64,000 nucleotides of DNA from Achromobacter sp. MFA1 R4. GTDB lineage: Bacteria > Pseudomonadota > Gammaproteobacteria > Burkholderiales > Burkholderiaceae_B. The translations under genes and the position numbers were made by a program. The stretch lies in NCBI RefSeq assembly GCF_900156745.1, contig NZ_LT707065.1, forward strand, positions 744,001 through 808,000. The letters are read 5' to 3'. Below, piece by piece: positions 1 to 8,578 of this stretch (positions are counted from its first letter, which is position 1; every line of letters starts with the position of its first letter). The notes under the pieces are model-generated. The model was not told where the DNA came from, did no database searches, and saw only the letters and a list, made by a program, of their open reading frames with translations.

Positions 1-995
1 GTGTGCAGCGCGGGATCGGCGGTGACGCTTTCGATGGCCTGCATCAGCCGGGCGGCGGCCTCGTTTTCGCCCAGGTGCTCCAGCAGCATGACCACCGACC
101 AGAACGTGCCGATGGGATTGGCCAGGCCCTTGCCCATGATGTCGAACGCCGAGCCATGGATGGGCTCGAACATCGAGGGGTAGCGGCGCTCGGGATCGAT
201 ATTGCCGGTGGGCGCGATGCCCAGGCTGCCGGCCAGCGCCGCGGCCAGGTCGCTCAGGATGTCGGCGTGCAGGTTGGTGGCGACGATGGTGTCCAGCGAC
301 GCGGGCCGGTTGACCATGCGCGCGGTGGCGGCGTCCACCAGTTCCTTGTCCCAGGCCACGTCGGGAAACTCGCGGCTGATCTGCAGGGCGATCTCGTCCC
401 ACATCACCATGGCGTGGCGCTGGGCGTTGGACTTGGTAATGACGGTCAGCAGCTTGCGGGGCCGCGATTGCGCCAGCGTGAAGGCGAAGCGCAGGATGCG
501 CTCGACGCCGGCGCGCGTCATGATGGACACGTCGGTGGCGGCCTCGATGGGATGCCCCTGGTGCACGCGTCCGCCCACGCCGGCGTATTCGCCTTCGGAG
601 TTTTCGCGCACGATCACCCAGTCCAGTTGTTCGGGCGTGCAGCGCTTGAGGGGCGCGTCGATGCCGGGCAGGATGCGCGTGGGACGCACGTTGGCGTACT
701 GGTCAAAGCCCTGGCAGATCTTCAGGCGCAGCCCCCACAGCGTGACGTGGTCGGGGATGTCCGGATCGCCGGCCGAGCCGAACAGGATCGCGTCCTTGTC
801 GCGCAGCGCATCCAGGCCATCGGCCGGCATCATGACGCCGTGCTTGCGGTAGTAGTCGCCGCCCCAGTCGAAGTCCTGGAAGTCAAAGCGCGGACCGCCC
901 TGGTCGGCCAGTTCCTGCATGACGCGCCGGCCGGCCGGAATCACTTCCTTGCCGATGCCGTCGCCGGGGATGGTTGCGATGCGATAGGTCTTCAT
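1..995 (-). CDS. Tartrate/D-malate dehydrogenase family (beta-decarboxylating), 3' partial
   Basis: Cytoplasmic NAD-dependent beta-decarboxylating dehydrogenase of the isopropylmalate/isocitrate fold, closest in pattern to tartrate dehydrogenase (TtuC/DmlA type). The reverse strand reads MKTYRIATIPGDGIGKEV, the nucleotide-fold start of this family. It continues with a RENSEGEYAG segment (substrate-binding arginine) and an ADILSDLAAALAGSLG segment carrying the conserved metal-binding aspartates. About 331 residues are visible; the family is usually near 360, so roughly 30 C-terminal residues lie outside the window. Tartrate versus D-malate preference cannot be decided from sequence. The nearest LysR gene (3321-4226) is on the same strand but separated by the repair genes, so control by it is only possible. 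Confidence 0.88.
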   Translation of the reverse strand, partial: MKTYRIATIPGDGIGKEVIPAGRRVMQELADQGGPRFDFQDFDWGGDYYRKHGVMMPADGLDALRDKDAILFGSAGDPDIPDHVTLWGLRLKICQGFDQYANVRPTRILPGIDAPLKRCTPEQLDWVIVRENSEGEYAGVGGRVHQGHPIEAATDVSIMTRAGVERILRFAFTLAQSRPRKLLTVITKSNAQRHAMVMWDEIALQISREFPDVAWDKELVDAATARMVNRPASLDTIVATNLHADILSDLAAALAGSLGIAPTGNIDPERRYPSMFEPIHGSAFDIMGKGLANPIGTFWSVVMLLEHLGENEAAARLMQAIESVTADPALH

Positions 996-1081
996 GGGCG
1001 CCAGCGCTCCGTGTGGATGAAAGTCTGCTGGCACTGTACCGGCCGGGACGCGCGGCGCCCGCGCGCCAATTCACAACATTT

Positions 1082-1648
1082 TCAACCTGGAGTTGAAAGT
1101 GCGGCCGGGGCCGCGCCGGCGGGCTGCGCGCCCAGCCAGTCGGCTTCGTGCGCGAGCAGCCAGCGCTTGCGATGCAGGCCGCCGCCGTAGCCGGTCAGCG
1201 CGGCATTGGCGCCGATCACGCGGTGGCACGGAATGACGATGCCCACGGGATTGGCGCCGTTGGCCAGGCCGACGGCGCGCACGGCCGTGGGCCGCGCGAT
1301 CCGCTCGGCCAGCGCGCCGTAGCTGACGGTGCGGCCCCCGTCGATGGCGCGCAGCGCCTGCCAGACCTGCCGCTGGAACGGGGTTCCGCCAAACGCGACG
1401 GGCAACCGCGCGATGGCGCCGACGTCGCCGTCGAAATACGCCTGGAGCGCGCGGCTGGCGTGCGAGGGCTGCGCGGCGTCGCGCAATTCCACCGCGCCCT
1501 TGCCGTACTGGCGGCGCAGCAAGGTGTGCATGCGGGTCTCGTAGTCTTCCCAGTCCACGGCGCGCAGGCTGGCTTGCGCGTCGGTCAGCACGAACATTCG
1601 TCCCAGGGGCGTGGACACGCGTTCCAGCAAAAAGGTCTGTACCGGCAT
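1082..1648 (-). CDS. ogt: Methylated-DNA--protein-cysteine methyltransferase (Ogt)
   Basis: Suicide DNA-repair protein that moves the alkyl group from O6-alkylguanine to its own cysteine. The 188-residue protein has the active-site motif IPCHRV with acceptor Cys141, preceded by the helix-turn-helix region ([12 protein letters not shown], then [13 protein letters not shown]) and followed by [18 protein letters not shown], all typical of Ogt. I start it at MPVQTF because GGAG stands about 8 nt upstream and the 16 extra residues of the longer frame look unlike the family. It is divergent from the alkA fusion gene across a 146-bp gap with a symmetric element at 1715-1753, consistent with a shared alkylation response. 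Confidence 0.93.
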   Translation of the reverse strand: MPVQTFLLERVSTPLGRMFVLTDAQASLRAVDWEDYETRMHTLLRRQYGKGAVELRDAAQPSHASRALQAYFDGDVGAIARLPVAFGGTPFQRQVWQALRAIDGGRTVSYGALAERIARPTAVRAVGLANGANPVGIVIPCHRVIGANAALTGYGGGLHRKRWLLAHEADWLGAQPAGAAPAALSTPG

Positions 1649-1714
1649 GATGCGCTCCGAGCGTGTGGAAATGCCGCCAACTATAGACCTGCCCAAGCGA
1701 CGCGGGCTGGCGGA

Positions 1715-1753
1715 TTCCGGACCTCAGTGTGACTCGCACAACCCTGTCCGGAA
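1715..1753. promoter_or_regulatory. Nested palindrome between ogt and alkA, probable operator
   Basis: Two inverted repeats share one centre at 1734. The outer arms are TTCCGGAC (1715-1722) and GTCCGGAA (1746-1753); the inner arms are TGTG (1728-1731) and CACA (1737-1740). It lies 41 bp before the alkA start codon and about 66 bp before ogt. Symmetry about a common centre in a divergent promoter suggests a dimeric regulator site. The binder is unknown; the Ada/AraC-like N-terminus of AlkA is one candidate. Confidence 0.5.
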
Positions 1754-1794
1754 ACCGCTAGATCCCGCCTGCCTGCCGGCGTTAGCATCGCCGC

Positions 1795-3264
1795 ATGGAC
1801 CTGAACCCCAACCCGCTCCTGAACCTGGACCACGACGCCTGCTACCGCGCCATCCAGGTGCGCGACGCCCGTTACGACGGCCGCTTCTTCACGGCCGTCA
1901 AGACCACGCGCATCTATTGCCGGCCGGTGTGCCCGGCGCGCACGCCCCTGTCCAGGAACGTCACGTTCTTTTCCACCGCGGCCGCCGCGCAGGAGGCCGG
2001 CTACCACCCGTGCCTGCGCTGCCGGCCTGAAACCGCGCCCGAAGTGGGCCCCGGCCACGAGTTGCCGGACAGCGTGGCGCGCGCGCTGCAACTGATCGAG
2101 CTGGGCGCGCTGGACGAGGCCGGCGTGGATGCCCTGGCGGGGCGCCTGGGCGTGGGCGAGCGTCAGTTGCGGCGGCAGTTCCGCCAGCATCTGGGCGCGT
2201 CGCCCGTGACGGTCGCGCAGACGCGCCGCGTGCTGCTGGCCAAGCAGCTCATCCATGAAACGCAGCTGCCCATGGCCGAGATCGCCTTCGCGGCGGGGTT
2301 TGGCAGCATCCGGCGCTTCAATGAAATCTTCCTCGACCTCTTCGGGCGGCCGCCGGGCGCGCTGCGGCGTTCGGGCAAGCCCGAGGCGCCGGCGGGGCCG
2401 GACGGCGAGATCAAGCTGCTGCTGCGTTATCGGCCGCCGTACGACTGGGACGCCATGCTGGCGTTCCTGCGCGTGCGCGCCATCCCCGGCATCGAAACCG
2501 TCGAGGACGACACCTACGCGCGCACCCTCTGCCTGGACGGCGCGCAGGGCACCGTGACGGTCAGGCCCGGCAAGGGCCACGCGCTGCAGGCGACGGTGCG
2601 CTTTCCCCGGCTGCAATCCCTGCCGGCCATCATCGCGCGCCTGCGCCGCGTCTTCGACCTGGCGAGCGATCCGGCCGCCATTGCCGCCCAGTTTTCCGCC
2701 GACCCGGTCATGACCGCGCTGATGCAGGCGCGGCCGGGGCTGCGCGTGCCGGGCGCGTGGGACGGCTTTGAACTGGCCATGCGCGCGGTGCTGGGACAAC
2801 AGATCACGGTGGCCGCCGCCATCCGGCTGGCCGGCAAGCTGGTGGCGGCGCACGGTGTCCCGCTGGCCCGGCCGGCCGGCGCGCTGACGCACGTGTTTCC
2901 CTTGCCGGAAACAGTGGCCGCCGCGGAGCTGGCGTCGCTGGGCATGCCGCGCAGCCGCGCGGCCACGCTGTCGGCGGTGGCGGCCGCGGCGGTCGCGGAC
3001 CCGCAGCTGTTCGACGCGGCCGGCGGGCTGGACGAGGCCGTGCGGCGGCTGCGCATGATCCGCGGGGTCGGGGAATGGACGGCGCAGTACATCGCGTTGC
3101 GCCAGTTGCGGGAACCGGATGCGTTCCCGCATGCGGACATCGGGCTGATACGCGCGCTGGAACGGCTGGAATCGCGGACCTATACGCCGGCCCAACTGCT
3201 GGCGCGGTCCGAGGCCTGGCGGCCGTGGCGCGCCTACGCGGCGCAGCATCTGTGGACGGCGTGA
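1795..3264 (+). CDS. alkA: Ada-type sensor domain fused to DNA-3-methyladenine glycosylase II
   Basis: A 489-residue fusion. The N-terminus is an Ada-like zinc/methyl-phosphotriester sensor with four cysteines (Cys42, Cys46, Cys73, Cys76), then an AraC-type helix-turn-helix (about 90-195). The rest is an AlkA glycosylase: AlkA N-domain (about 205-320), then the HhH-GPD domain with IRGVGEWTAQYIALR and catalytic Asp448 in FPHADIGL. It excises alkylated purines and may also sense alkyl damage and act on transcription. No clear Shine-Dalgarno precedes the start, which I chose because the Ada domain begins directly there. It is divergent from ogt. The domain order is known in other bacteria; self-regulation through the operator at 1715-1753 is inference. 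Confidence 0.93.
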   Translation: MDLNPNPLLNLDHDACYRAIQVRDARYDGRFFTAVKTTRIYCRPVCPARTPLSRNVTFFSTAAAAQEAGYHPCLRCRPETAPEVGPGHELPDSVARALQLIELGALDEAGVDALAGRLGVGERQLRRQFRQHLGASPVTVAQTRRVLLAKQLIHETQLPMAEIAFAAGFGSIRRFNEIFLDLFGRPPGALRRSGKPEAPAGPDGEIKLLLRYRPPYDWDAMLAFLRVRAIPGIETVEDDTYARTLCLDGAQGTVTVRPGKGHALQATVRFPRLQSLPAIIARLRRVFDLASDPAAIAAQFSADPVMTALMQARPGLRVPGAWDGFELAMRAVLGQQITVAAAIRLAGKLVAAHGVPLARPAGALTHVFPLPETVAAAELASLGMPRSRAATLSAVAAAAVADPQLFDAAGGLDEAVRRLRMIRGVGEWTAQYIALRQLREPDAFPHADIGLIRALERLESRTYTPAQLLARSEAWRPWRAYAAQHLWTA

Positions 3265-3320
3265 GCGCGGCGCCGCGACCGTCCCCGGCCTGAGCGCGCC
3301 AGCTCCCCCCGTCGCCTGCG

Positions 3321-4226
3321 CTACCAGCGGCCTTCCGATCCTTCCCGGAAGTAGCCCACCAGGAAATCCACAAAGGCGCGCACCTTGGCGGACAGGTGGT
3401 GGCGTTCGGGAAAGACGGCATAGATGTCGGCCTGCGGCAGCGCATAGTCCTGCAGCACCTGCACCAGCCGGCCGCTGCGCAGGTAGCGCGCAAGGTCCCA
3501 TTCGGCGCGCTGCAGGATGCCCAGGCCGGCCAGCCCCCACGTCAGCGTGACCTCGCCGTCGTTGCTGCTCAGATTGCCGCGCACCTTCACGGTCTCGCTG
3601 CGCCGGCCCTTGGTGAATCGCCACAGGCCGTAGGCGGCCTCGTTCTGGCGCAGCACGATGCATTGATGACGCGCAAGGTCATGCGGCGTGGCGGGCACGC
3701 CGTGCATTTTCAGGTAGCCGGGAGAGGCGCAGACCAGGCGGCGGTTGGGCGCGATCTTGCGCGCGATGAGGCTGGTGTCGGGCAGATCGCCAAAGCGCAC
3801 CGCGACGTCGAACGCCTCCCGCACGAAATCCGCAGGCCGGTCGGTCAACTGCAATTGCAGCGAGACCTCGGGATACTGCTGCGCGAATTCCGCGATGGCC
3901 GGCGCGATGTAGCTGCGGCCGAAACCCAGCGGCGCATTGACCTTGAGCAGGCCGCGCGGGCTGGCCTGGCGGCTGGCGATGAGCTCGTCCAGGTCGTCGA
4001 TTTCGCCCAGGATGCGCCGGGCGTTTTCCAGGTAGACCTCGCCTTCGGCGGTCAGGCTGAGGCGCCGCGTGCTGCGGTTGAAAAGGCGCACGCCCAGCCG
4101 CGCCTCGATCTGCGCCAGCCGTTTGCTGACGGCGGCAGGCGTGACGTCGAGCTCACGCGCGGCCGCCGACATGCCGCCGGCGCGCGCAAGCTCCACGACC
4201 AGGAGCAGTTCGCCGGAATGCCCCAT
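3321..4226 (-). CDS. LysR-family transcriptional regulator (DmlR/CrgA-like)
   Basis: A 301-residue LysR regulator. The winged helix-turn-helix (about 1-60) has the usual LARAGGMSAAARELDVTPAAVSKRLAQIEARLG pattern interrupted only by family variation, and the LysR substrate-binding domain starts near residue 88 (GLLKVNAPLGFGRSYIAP). This resembles the large CrgA/DmlR-like group that controls small metabolic or efflux genes. It starts 18 bp downstream of yajQ on the same strand, so it could be read from the yajQ promoter. LysR genes usually control a divergent neighbour; none is divergent here, so the target is unknown. The tartrate dehydrogenase 2.3 kb downstream is only a candidate. Confidence 0.9.
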   Translation of the reverse strand: MGHSGELLLVVELARAGGMSAAARELDVTPAAVSKRLAQIEARLGVRLFNRSTRRLSLTAEGEVYLENARRILGEIDDLDELIASRQASPRGLLKVNAPLGFGRSYIAPAIAEFAQQYPEVSLQLQLTDRPADFVREAFDVAVRFGDLPDTSLIARKIAPNRRLVCASPGYLKMHGVPATPHDLARHQCIVLRQNEAAYGLWRFTKGRRSETVKVRGNLSSNDGEVTLTWGLAGLGILQRAEWDLARYLRSGRLVQVLQDYALPQADIYAVFPERHHLSAKVRAFVDFLVGYFREGSEGRW

Positions 4227-4244
4227 CGGTGCGGGCCCGTGCCG

Positions 4245-4727
4245 TCAGTCGCGGAAATTCTCGAACTGCAGCGGCAGGTCGACGTCGGCCTTTTTCAGCA
4301 GCGCGATCGCGGTCTGCAGATCGTCGCGCTTCTTGCCCGAGATGCGCAGCTTGTCGCCGTTGATCTGCGATTCCACCTTGAGCTTGGCGTTCTTGATGGC
4401 GGCGATGAGCTTCTTGGCGACGGGCTGTTCGATGCCCTGCTTGATGGTGACCTTCTGGCGGGCGCCGCCCAGGTTTTCGAGCGGGTCGGCGACGTCCAGG
4501 CAGCGCACGTCGATGCCGCGCGCCGACAGGCGGCCGCGCAGGATGTCCAGCATCTGCTTGAGCTGGAATGCGCTGGAGGCGACCTGGGTCACGACGTAGC
4601 CGTCGAGTTCGAACTTGGCTTCGGTGCCCTTGAAGTCGAAGCGCGTGGACAATTCGCGGTTGGCCTGGTCGACCGCGTTGGTCAATTCGTGTTTGTCGAC
4701 TTCGGAGACGACGTCAAAAGTAGGCAT
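4245..4727 (-). CDS. yajQ: YajQ-family nucleotide-binding protein
   Basis: A 160-residue cytoplasmic YajQ protein (two RNP-like alpha/beta domains); members bind cyclic di-GMP or other nucleotides and influence virulence and stress responses. The sequence begins MPTFDVVSEVDKHELTNAVD and ends PLQFENFRD, both near-invariant family ends, and matches the family length of about 160. The upstream 16 residues of the longer frame are discarded because the conserved N-terminus starts at this methionine, with AGGA in front of it. Cyclic di-GMP binding is known for some members, not shown here. Confidence 0.95.
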   Translation of the reverse strand: MPTFDVVSEVDKHELTNAVDQANRELSTRFDFKGTEAKFELDGYVVTQVASSAFQLKQMLDILRGRLSARGIDVRCLDVADPLENLGGARQKVTIKQGIEQPVAKKLIAAIKNAKLKVESQINGDKLRISGKKRDDLQTAIALLKKADVDLPLQFENFRD

Positions 4728-4821
4728 GACACGGGATCCTGTAGGAAATGAATGGCGCAATGCAATGCCCGCCATTTTACCGGCCCCGCGCGCCGCGTCA
4801 CGCCGACGTGCCGTCAGCCCC

Positions 4822-5610
4822 TCAGGCCGTCACCACGAGCAGCCGGTCCGGCTGCAGGGGATGGGACATGACGTGGGCGTCGATGCCGTAGGCCAGGTGC
4901 AGGTTCTTCGGCGTCAGCACCTGCGCCGGCGCGCCCGCCGCGATTTCGCGGCCGCCGCAGAGCAGCAGCAGGCGGTCGCACCAGCGCGCCGCGAGGTTCA
5001 TGTCATGCAGGATCACCAGTACCCCCGTATCGCCGGCATGGGCCAGGCCCGCCGCCACGCGCAGCAGGTCGCCCTGGTGCCTGGGGTCCAGGCTGGCGGT
5101 GGGCTCGTCCAGCAGCAAATAACGCGGCTCGCCGTCCACGCGCGCCGCCTTGCACTGCACCAGGACGCGGGCGAACTGCACGCGCTGCTGTTCGCCGCCG
5201 GAAAGTTCGGGATAGCGCCGCGCGTTCAGGTGGGTCACGTCGGCCCAGCCCAGCGCCTGCTCGACCAGCGCCTCCACCTGCGCGGGCGACAGCTCCGGAA
5301 AGGGATAGGCGCCCATCGCCACCACCTCGCGCACGTCCAGGTCAAAGGCGAGGCCGGGCTTCTGGGGCAGCACGGCGCGCCGCCGGGCCTGTTGCCGGTG
5401 GCCCAGGCCCTGCACATCGGCGTCGCCCAGCCGCACCGTGCCGGACTCGGGCGCCAGTTCGGCCGACATCGCGCCCAGCAGCGTCGACTTGCCCGCGCCG
5501 TTGGCGCCCAGCAGGCCCACCACTTCGCCGGGCCGCACCGCGAGCGACACCTGGTCCAGGATGCGGTTGCCGCCGCGCGTCAGTATGAGGTTCTCGGCCG
5601 CGAGCATCAT
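4822..5610 (-). CDS. bhuV: Heme ABC importer ATP-binding protein
   Basis: ATPase that powers heme import across the inner membrane. The 262 residues contain Walker A GANGAGKST, signature LSGGEQQR, Walker B LLLDEPTASLD and the H-loop histidine in LHDMNLAARW, as in HmuV. Its ATG overlaps the stop codon of the permease gene by 3 nt (5607-5610), a translational-coupling arrangement. It is the last gene of hurIR-bhuRSTUV. I start at the first of two adjacent methionines because only that one gives the ATGA overlap. Confidence 0.93.
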   Translation of the reverse strand: MMLAAENLILTRGGNRILDQVSLAVRPGEVVGLLGANGAGKSTLLGAMSAELAPESGTVRLGDADVQGLGHRQQARRRAVLPQKPGLAFDLDVREVVAMGAYPFPELSPAQVEALVEQALGWADVTHLNARRYPELSGGEQQRVQFARVLVQCKAARVDGEPRYLLLDEPTASLDPRHQGDLLRVAAGLAHAGDTGVLVILHDMNLAARWCDRLLLLCGGREIAAGAPAQVLTPKNLHLAYGIDAHVMSHPLQPDRLLVVTA

Positions 5611-6620
5611 CCATGCCTCCGGCCGCGCGCCAGCAGCCACAAGAAAAAGGGACCGCCCACCAGGCTCGTCACCAGCCCGATCGGCAGTTCGGCCGGCACC
5701 ACCGCCACCCGCGCCAGCCAGTCGGCCAGCGTCAGCGCCAGCGCGCCGCCCAGCACGCAGGCGGGCAGCAGCCAGCGGTGGTTGGCGCCCAGCGTCATGC
5801 GCACCAGATGCGGCACCACCAGGCCCACGAAGCCGATGCCGCCCGTCGCGGCCACCAGCGGTCCCACGATCAGCGCGCAGGCCAGCACCAGTTGCGCGCG
5901 CACGCGCTTGAGCGCATAGCCCAGGTGCTGCGCTTCGCGCTCGCCCAGCAGCAGGGCGTTCATCACGCGCCACTGGCGCATCAGCCACCCGGACATCAGC
6001 AACACCCAGGGCCCCAGGAACGCCAGCAGCGACCACTTCGCGCCGGCCAGGCTGCCCATGGTCCAGAACGTCAGGTCGCGCAGCTGGGCATCGTTGGCCA
6101 CGAAGGTGAACAGGCCGATCATGGCCCCGGCCACCGCGTTGATGGCGATGCCCGCCAGCAGCAGGCCGGCCACGCCGGGCACGCGGCGGCCCAGCGCATA
6201 GGCGCAAAAGGTGGCGAGCAGGCTGCCCGCGAAGGCGGCCGGCGCCAGCACCCAGAATCCGCCCGAGGTCAGCACGATGGCGGCCACCGCGCCCAGCGAG
6301 CCCCCCGCCGAAATCCCGATCAGGCCGGGCTCGGCCAAGGGATTGCGGAACAGGGCCTGCATCGCCGCGCCCGATATGGCCAGCGCGGCGCCCGCCACCA
6401 TGGCGAACAGCACGCGGGGCAGCCGGATATCGATCAGCACGTTGCGCCAGAGCGCGTCCCCGGCCGCCGGCTGGCCCCACAGCAGCGCGGGGATGTCGCG
6501 CAAGGGAATCTGCACGGCGCCGCTGCTGCTCGCGGCCAGCGCCACCAGCAGCAGGCCCGCTGCCAGCGCCGCCAGCGCCAGCGGCGCGGGCGCGCGCCTG
6601 GCGCTAGCGCCCCATGACAC
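5607..6620 (-). CDS. bhuU: Heme ABC importer permease (FecCD family)
   Basis: Inner-membrane permease of the BtuC/FecCD family, 337 residues with about 9-10 hydrophobic segments and the family motif GISAGGSLGA (here GLIGISAGGSLGA), followed by FVGLVVPHLVRMTLG near residue 260, the segment that contacts the ATPase. It moves heme delivered by BhuT. The start overlaps the end of bhuT by 17 nt and the stop overlaps bhuV by 3 nt, so bhuTUV are tightly coupled. Length and motifs agree with HmuU. Confidence 0.92.
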   Translation of the reverse strand: MSWGASARRAPAPLALAALAAGLLLVALAASSSGAVQIPLRDIPALLWGQPAAGDALWRNVLIDIRLPRVLFAMVAGAALAISGAAMQALFRNPLAEPGLIGISAGGSLGAVAAIVLTSGGFWVLAPAAFAGSLLATFCAYALGRRVPGVAGLLLAGIAINAVAGAMIGLFTFVANDAQLRDLTFWTMGSLAGAKWSLLAFLGPWVLLMSGWLMRQWRVMNALLLGEREAQHLGYALKRVRAQLVLACALIVGPLVAATGGIGFVGLVVPHLVRMTLGANHRWLLPACVLGGALALTLADWLARVAVVPAELPIGLVTSLVGGPFFLWLLARGRRHG

Positions 6621-7440
6621 CGGCCGCCTCCCGCTTGAGTTCGGTCAGCGCCAACGGCAGACGCGGGCCCATGCCCAGTAGCAGCAGGTCGTCCATGACG
6701 ATGACGCGCTTGCGCGCGGCGGCGGGCGTGGACGCGATGCCCGGCTGCGCCAGCAGCTTGTCCAGGCCGCCCGACGCGTCCAGCGACGTGCGGGTCACGA
6801 CGATCACTTCGGGCGCCAGCGCGCTGACCGCCTCGGCGGACACCGGCTTGTAGCCATGCTGGTCCTTCAGCACGTTGACCAGTCCCGCCATCGTCATGAC
6901 CTCGTTGGCGGCCGTGCCGCCGCCCGCGCCCTGCAGCGTGCCGGTGCGGTTGAGCAGCAGGATCGCGCGCGCGCCGGTGCCGGGCGTCGCCTCGACCGCC
7001 TGGAGGTCGCGGGTGATCTCGGCCACCAGGGCTTCGCCCGCCGGCGCCGCGTCGAGCGCGTCGGCAATGTTGCGGATGCGCGCCTTCAGCGACTCCACCG
7101 ACGGTGAATCCGGCACGGTGACGATGCGCACGCCGACCTCGCCCAGGCGTTTGAGGGCGTCGGGCGGCCCCGCCTGCTCGGATGCCAGCACCAGGTCGGG
7201 CTGGAGCGCCAGCACGCCCTCGACCGGCACCGCGCGGTAATAGCCGACGCGCGGCAGCTTGGTCGCGGCCTCCGGGTACAGGCTGGACAGATCGTCTCCC
7301 ACCAGCTTGCCGCCCTGCCCCAGCCGATACACGATCTCGGTCACGCTGCCGCCCAGCGTCACGACCCGCTCGGGCGGCACCGCCTGCGCGCTTGCCGCCA
7401 GCATCCACGCCAACCCTGCCAACCATTTTTTCATTGCCAT
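6604..7440 (-). CDS. bhuT: Periplasmic heme-binding protein of ABC importer
   Basis: Class III periplasmic binding protein (TroA/BtuF fold), 278 residues with a Sec signal (MKKWLAGLAWMLAASAQA, cleavage near residue 20). The mature part begins PPERVVTLGGSVTEIVYRLG, the HmuT pattern. GYYRAVPVEGVLALQPD carries a tyrosine where HmuT/ShuT proteins ligate heme. The family then has a long backbone helix and a second lobe ending in MGPRLPLALTELKREAA. Two nearby starts are possible (two residues apart). It lies between bhuS (12-bp gap) and bhuU (overlap). Confidence 0.92.
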   Translation of the reverse strand: MAMKKWLAGLAWMLAASAQAVPPERVVTLGGSVTEIVYRLGQGGKLVGDDLSSLYPEAATKLPRVGYYRAVPVEGVLALQPDLVLASEQAGPPDALKRLGEVGVRIVTVPDSPSVESLKARIRNIADALDAAPAGEALVAEITRDLQAVEATPGTGARAILLLNRTGTLQGAGGGTAANEVMTMAGLVNVLKDQHGYKPVSAEAVSALAPEVIVVTRTSLDASGGLDKLLAQPGIASTPAAARKRVIVMDDLLLLGMGPRLPLALTELKREAAGVMGR

Positions 7441-7452
7441 TTCCTTATGTGC

Positions 7453-8499
7453 TCAAGCGGCCAGCGGGGCGCTGCACAGGCCGACCATCAGTTCGCGCCA
7501 TGGCGCCAGTTCCGGCTTGCCCGGCTTGCGTTCGCCAAAGAACTGCACGATCAGGTCGCCGGTGGCGGCGTACACCTCCAGCGAGGTCACCCAGCCGTCC
7601 GCCGTAGGCTTGTTGACCACCCACGCCGAGGCGATGGCCGTCGTATCCAGGTGCAGGTTGAATGTCGGGTCCAGCACGTTGAACCACGGACCGGTGCGGC
7701 GCAGCGACTGCACGGGGCCGGAGTGGATCTGGATCATGCCGCGGTTGCCCACGAAGCACATGATGCGCAGGCCCGATTCCGACGCCGATTGCAGCATGCG
7801 TTCCACGGCGTCGGCGGGCACCGGCTGCGCCAGGTCTTCGCCGGCCGCCGCCAGGGCCGCCAGGCGCGACACCTTGAACTTGCGCAGCAGCGGGAAGAAT
7901 TCGTGCGTGTCCTTCATGCCCAGCCAGGCTTCGCGCCAGGCCTGCGCGTCCTCGACCTGCCCGGCATCGGCGGACGGCGCGTAGGGCTGCGCCACGGGCC
8001 ATTGCGATTCGCCCGCGAACCGCGCGACCAGCGCGTCATACGCGGCCGCATCGGTGGCGTCGGTGCGGTACACCTTGTGCACCGCGACGCCCGCGCCGTC
8101 GAAGAACTGCAGGCTGCGGCGCCCGTCCTGCTCGACCGCCCAGGCCGACTTCCACGCGGTGAAGAACACGCGCAGGTCGATGTCCGGTCCCAGCACCAGG
8201 CCCACCGGACCTTCGGCCTGGATGTCCTCGTACCTGCCGTGGCGTTCGTGCACACACCAGTCGTTGCGCGTCAGCGCCATGACCTCGCCCAGCGTGCCCA
8301 GTTCGCGGAAGATCTCCTGCGGCGTGCCGTGCAGCGCGGTGGCCTTCACGCCGCCACAGCCCGCGGCCACCCACTCGGCTTCGGATACGCCCAGCGCCTG
8401 GGCCAGGTTGCGGGCGCGCAGCCCGGGTTGGGAGGCGGCCAGCGCCTCGTTGCGGGCGCGCAATGCTTCAGCGCGGATCGTGAAATCGGTATTCGTCAT
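7453..8499 (-). CDS. bhuS: Hemin-degrading factor / heme chaperone (HemS/HmuS family)
   Basis: Cytoplasmic protein that receives imported heme and stores or degrades it. The 348 residues form the two repeated halves of the HemS/ChuS family: an N-half with TRNDWCVHERHGRYED, and a second half with DTHEFFPLLRKFKVSR and then FVGNRGMIQIHSGPV and NLHLDTTAIASAWVVNKPT. The histidine of CVHERHG and the aromatic-rich DTHEFF segment sit where the family places heme contacts. Length matches ChuS (about 340). It sits between the receptor bhuR and bhuT. Confidence 0.93.
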   Translation of the reverse strand: MTNTDFTIRAEALRARNEALAASQPGLRARNLAQALGVSEAEWVAAGCGGVKATALHGTPQEIFRELGTLGEVMALTRNDWCVHERHGRYEDIQAEGPVGLVLGPDIDLRVFFTAWKSAWAVEQDGRRSLQFFDGAGVAVHKVYRTDATDAAAYDALVARFAGESQWPVAQPYAPSADAGQVEDAQAWREAWLGMKDTHEFFPLLRKFKVSRLAALAAAGEDLAQPVPADAVERMLQSASESGLRIMCFVGNRGMIQIHSGPVQSLRRTGPWFNVLDPTFNLHLDTTAIASAWVVNKPTADGWVTSLEVYAATGDLIVQFFGERKPGKPELAPWRELMVGLCSAPLAA

Positions 8500-8578
8500 C
8501 GTAGGCCCTCCGGCCAGTGCAAACCATTGCTGAAAGCCGCCGCCGGTCCGGTCAGCGCCAAACGGCGGCGGACCGAAC

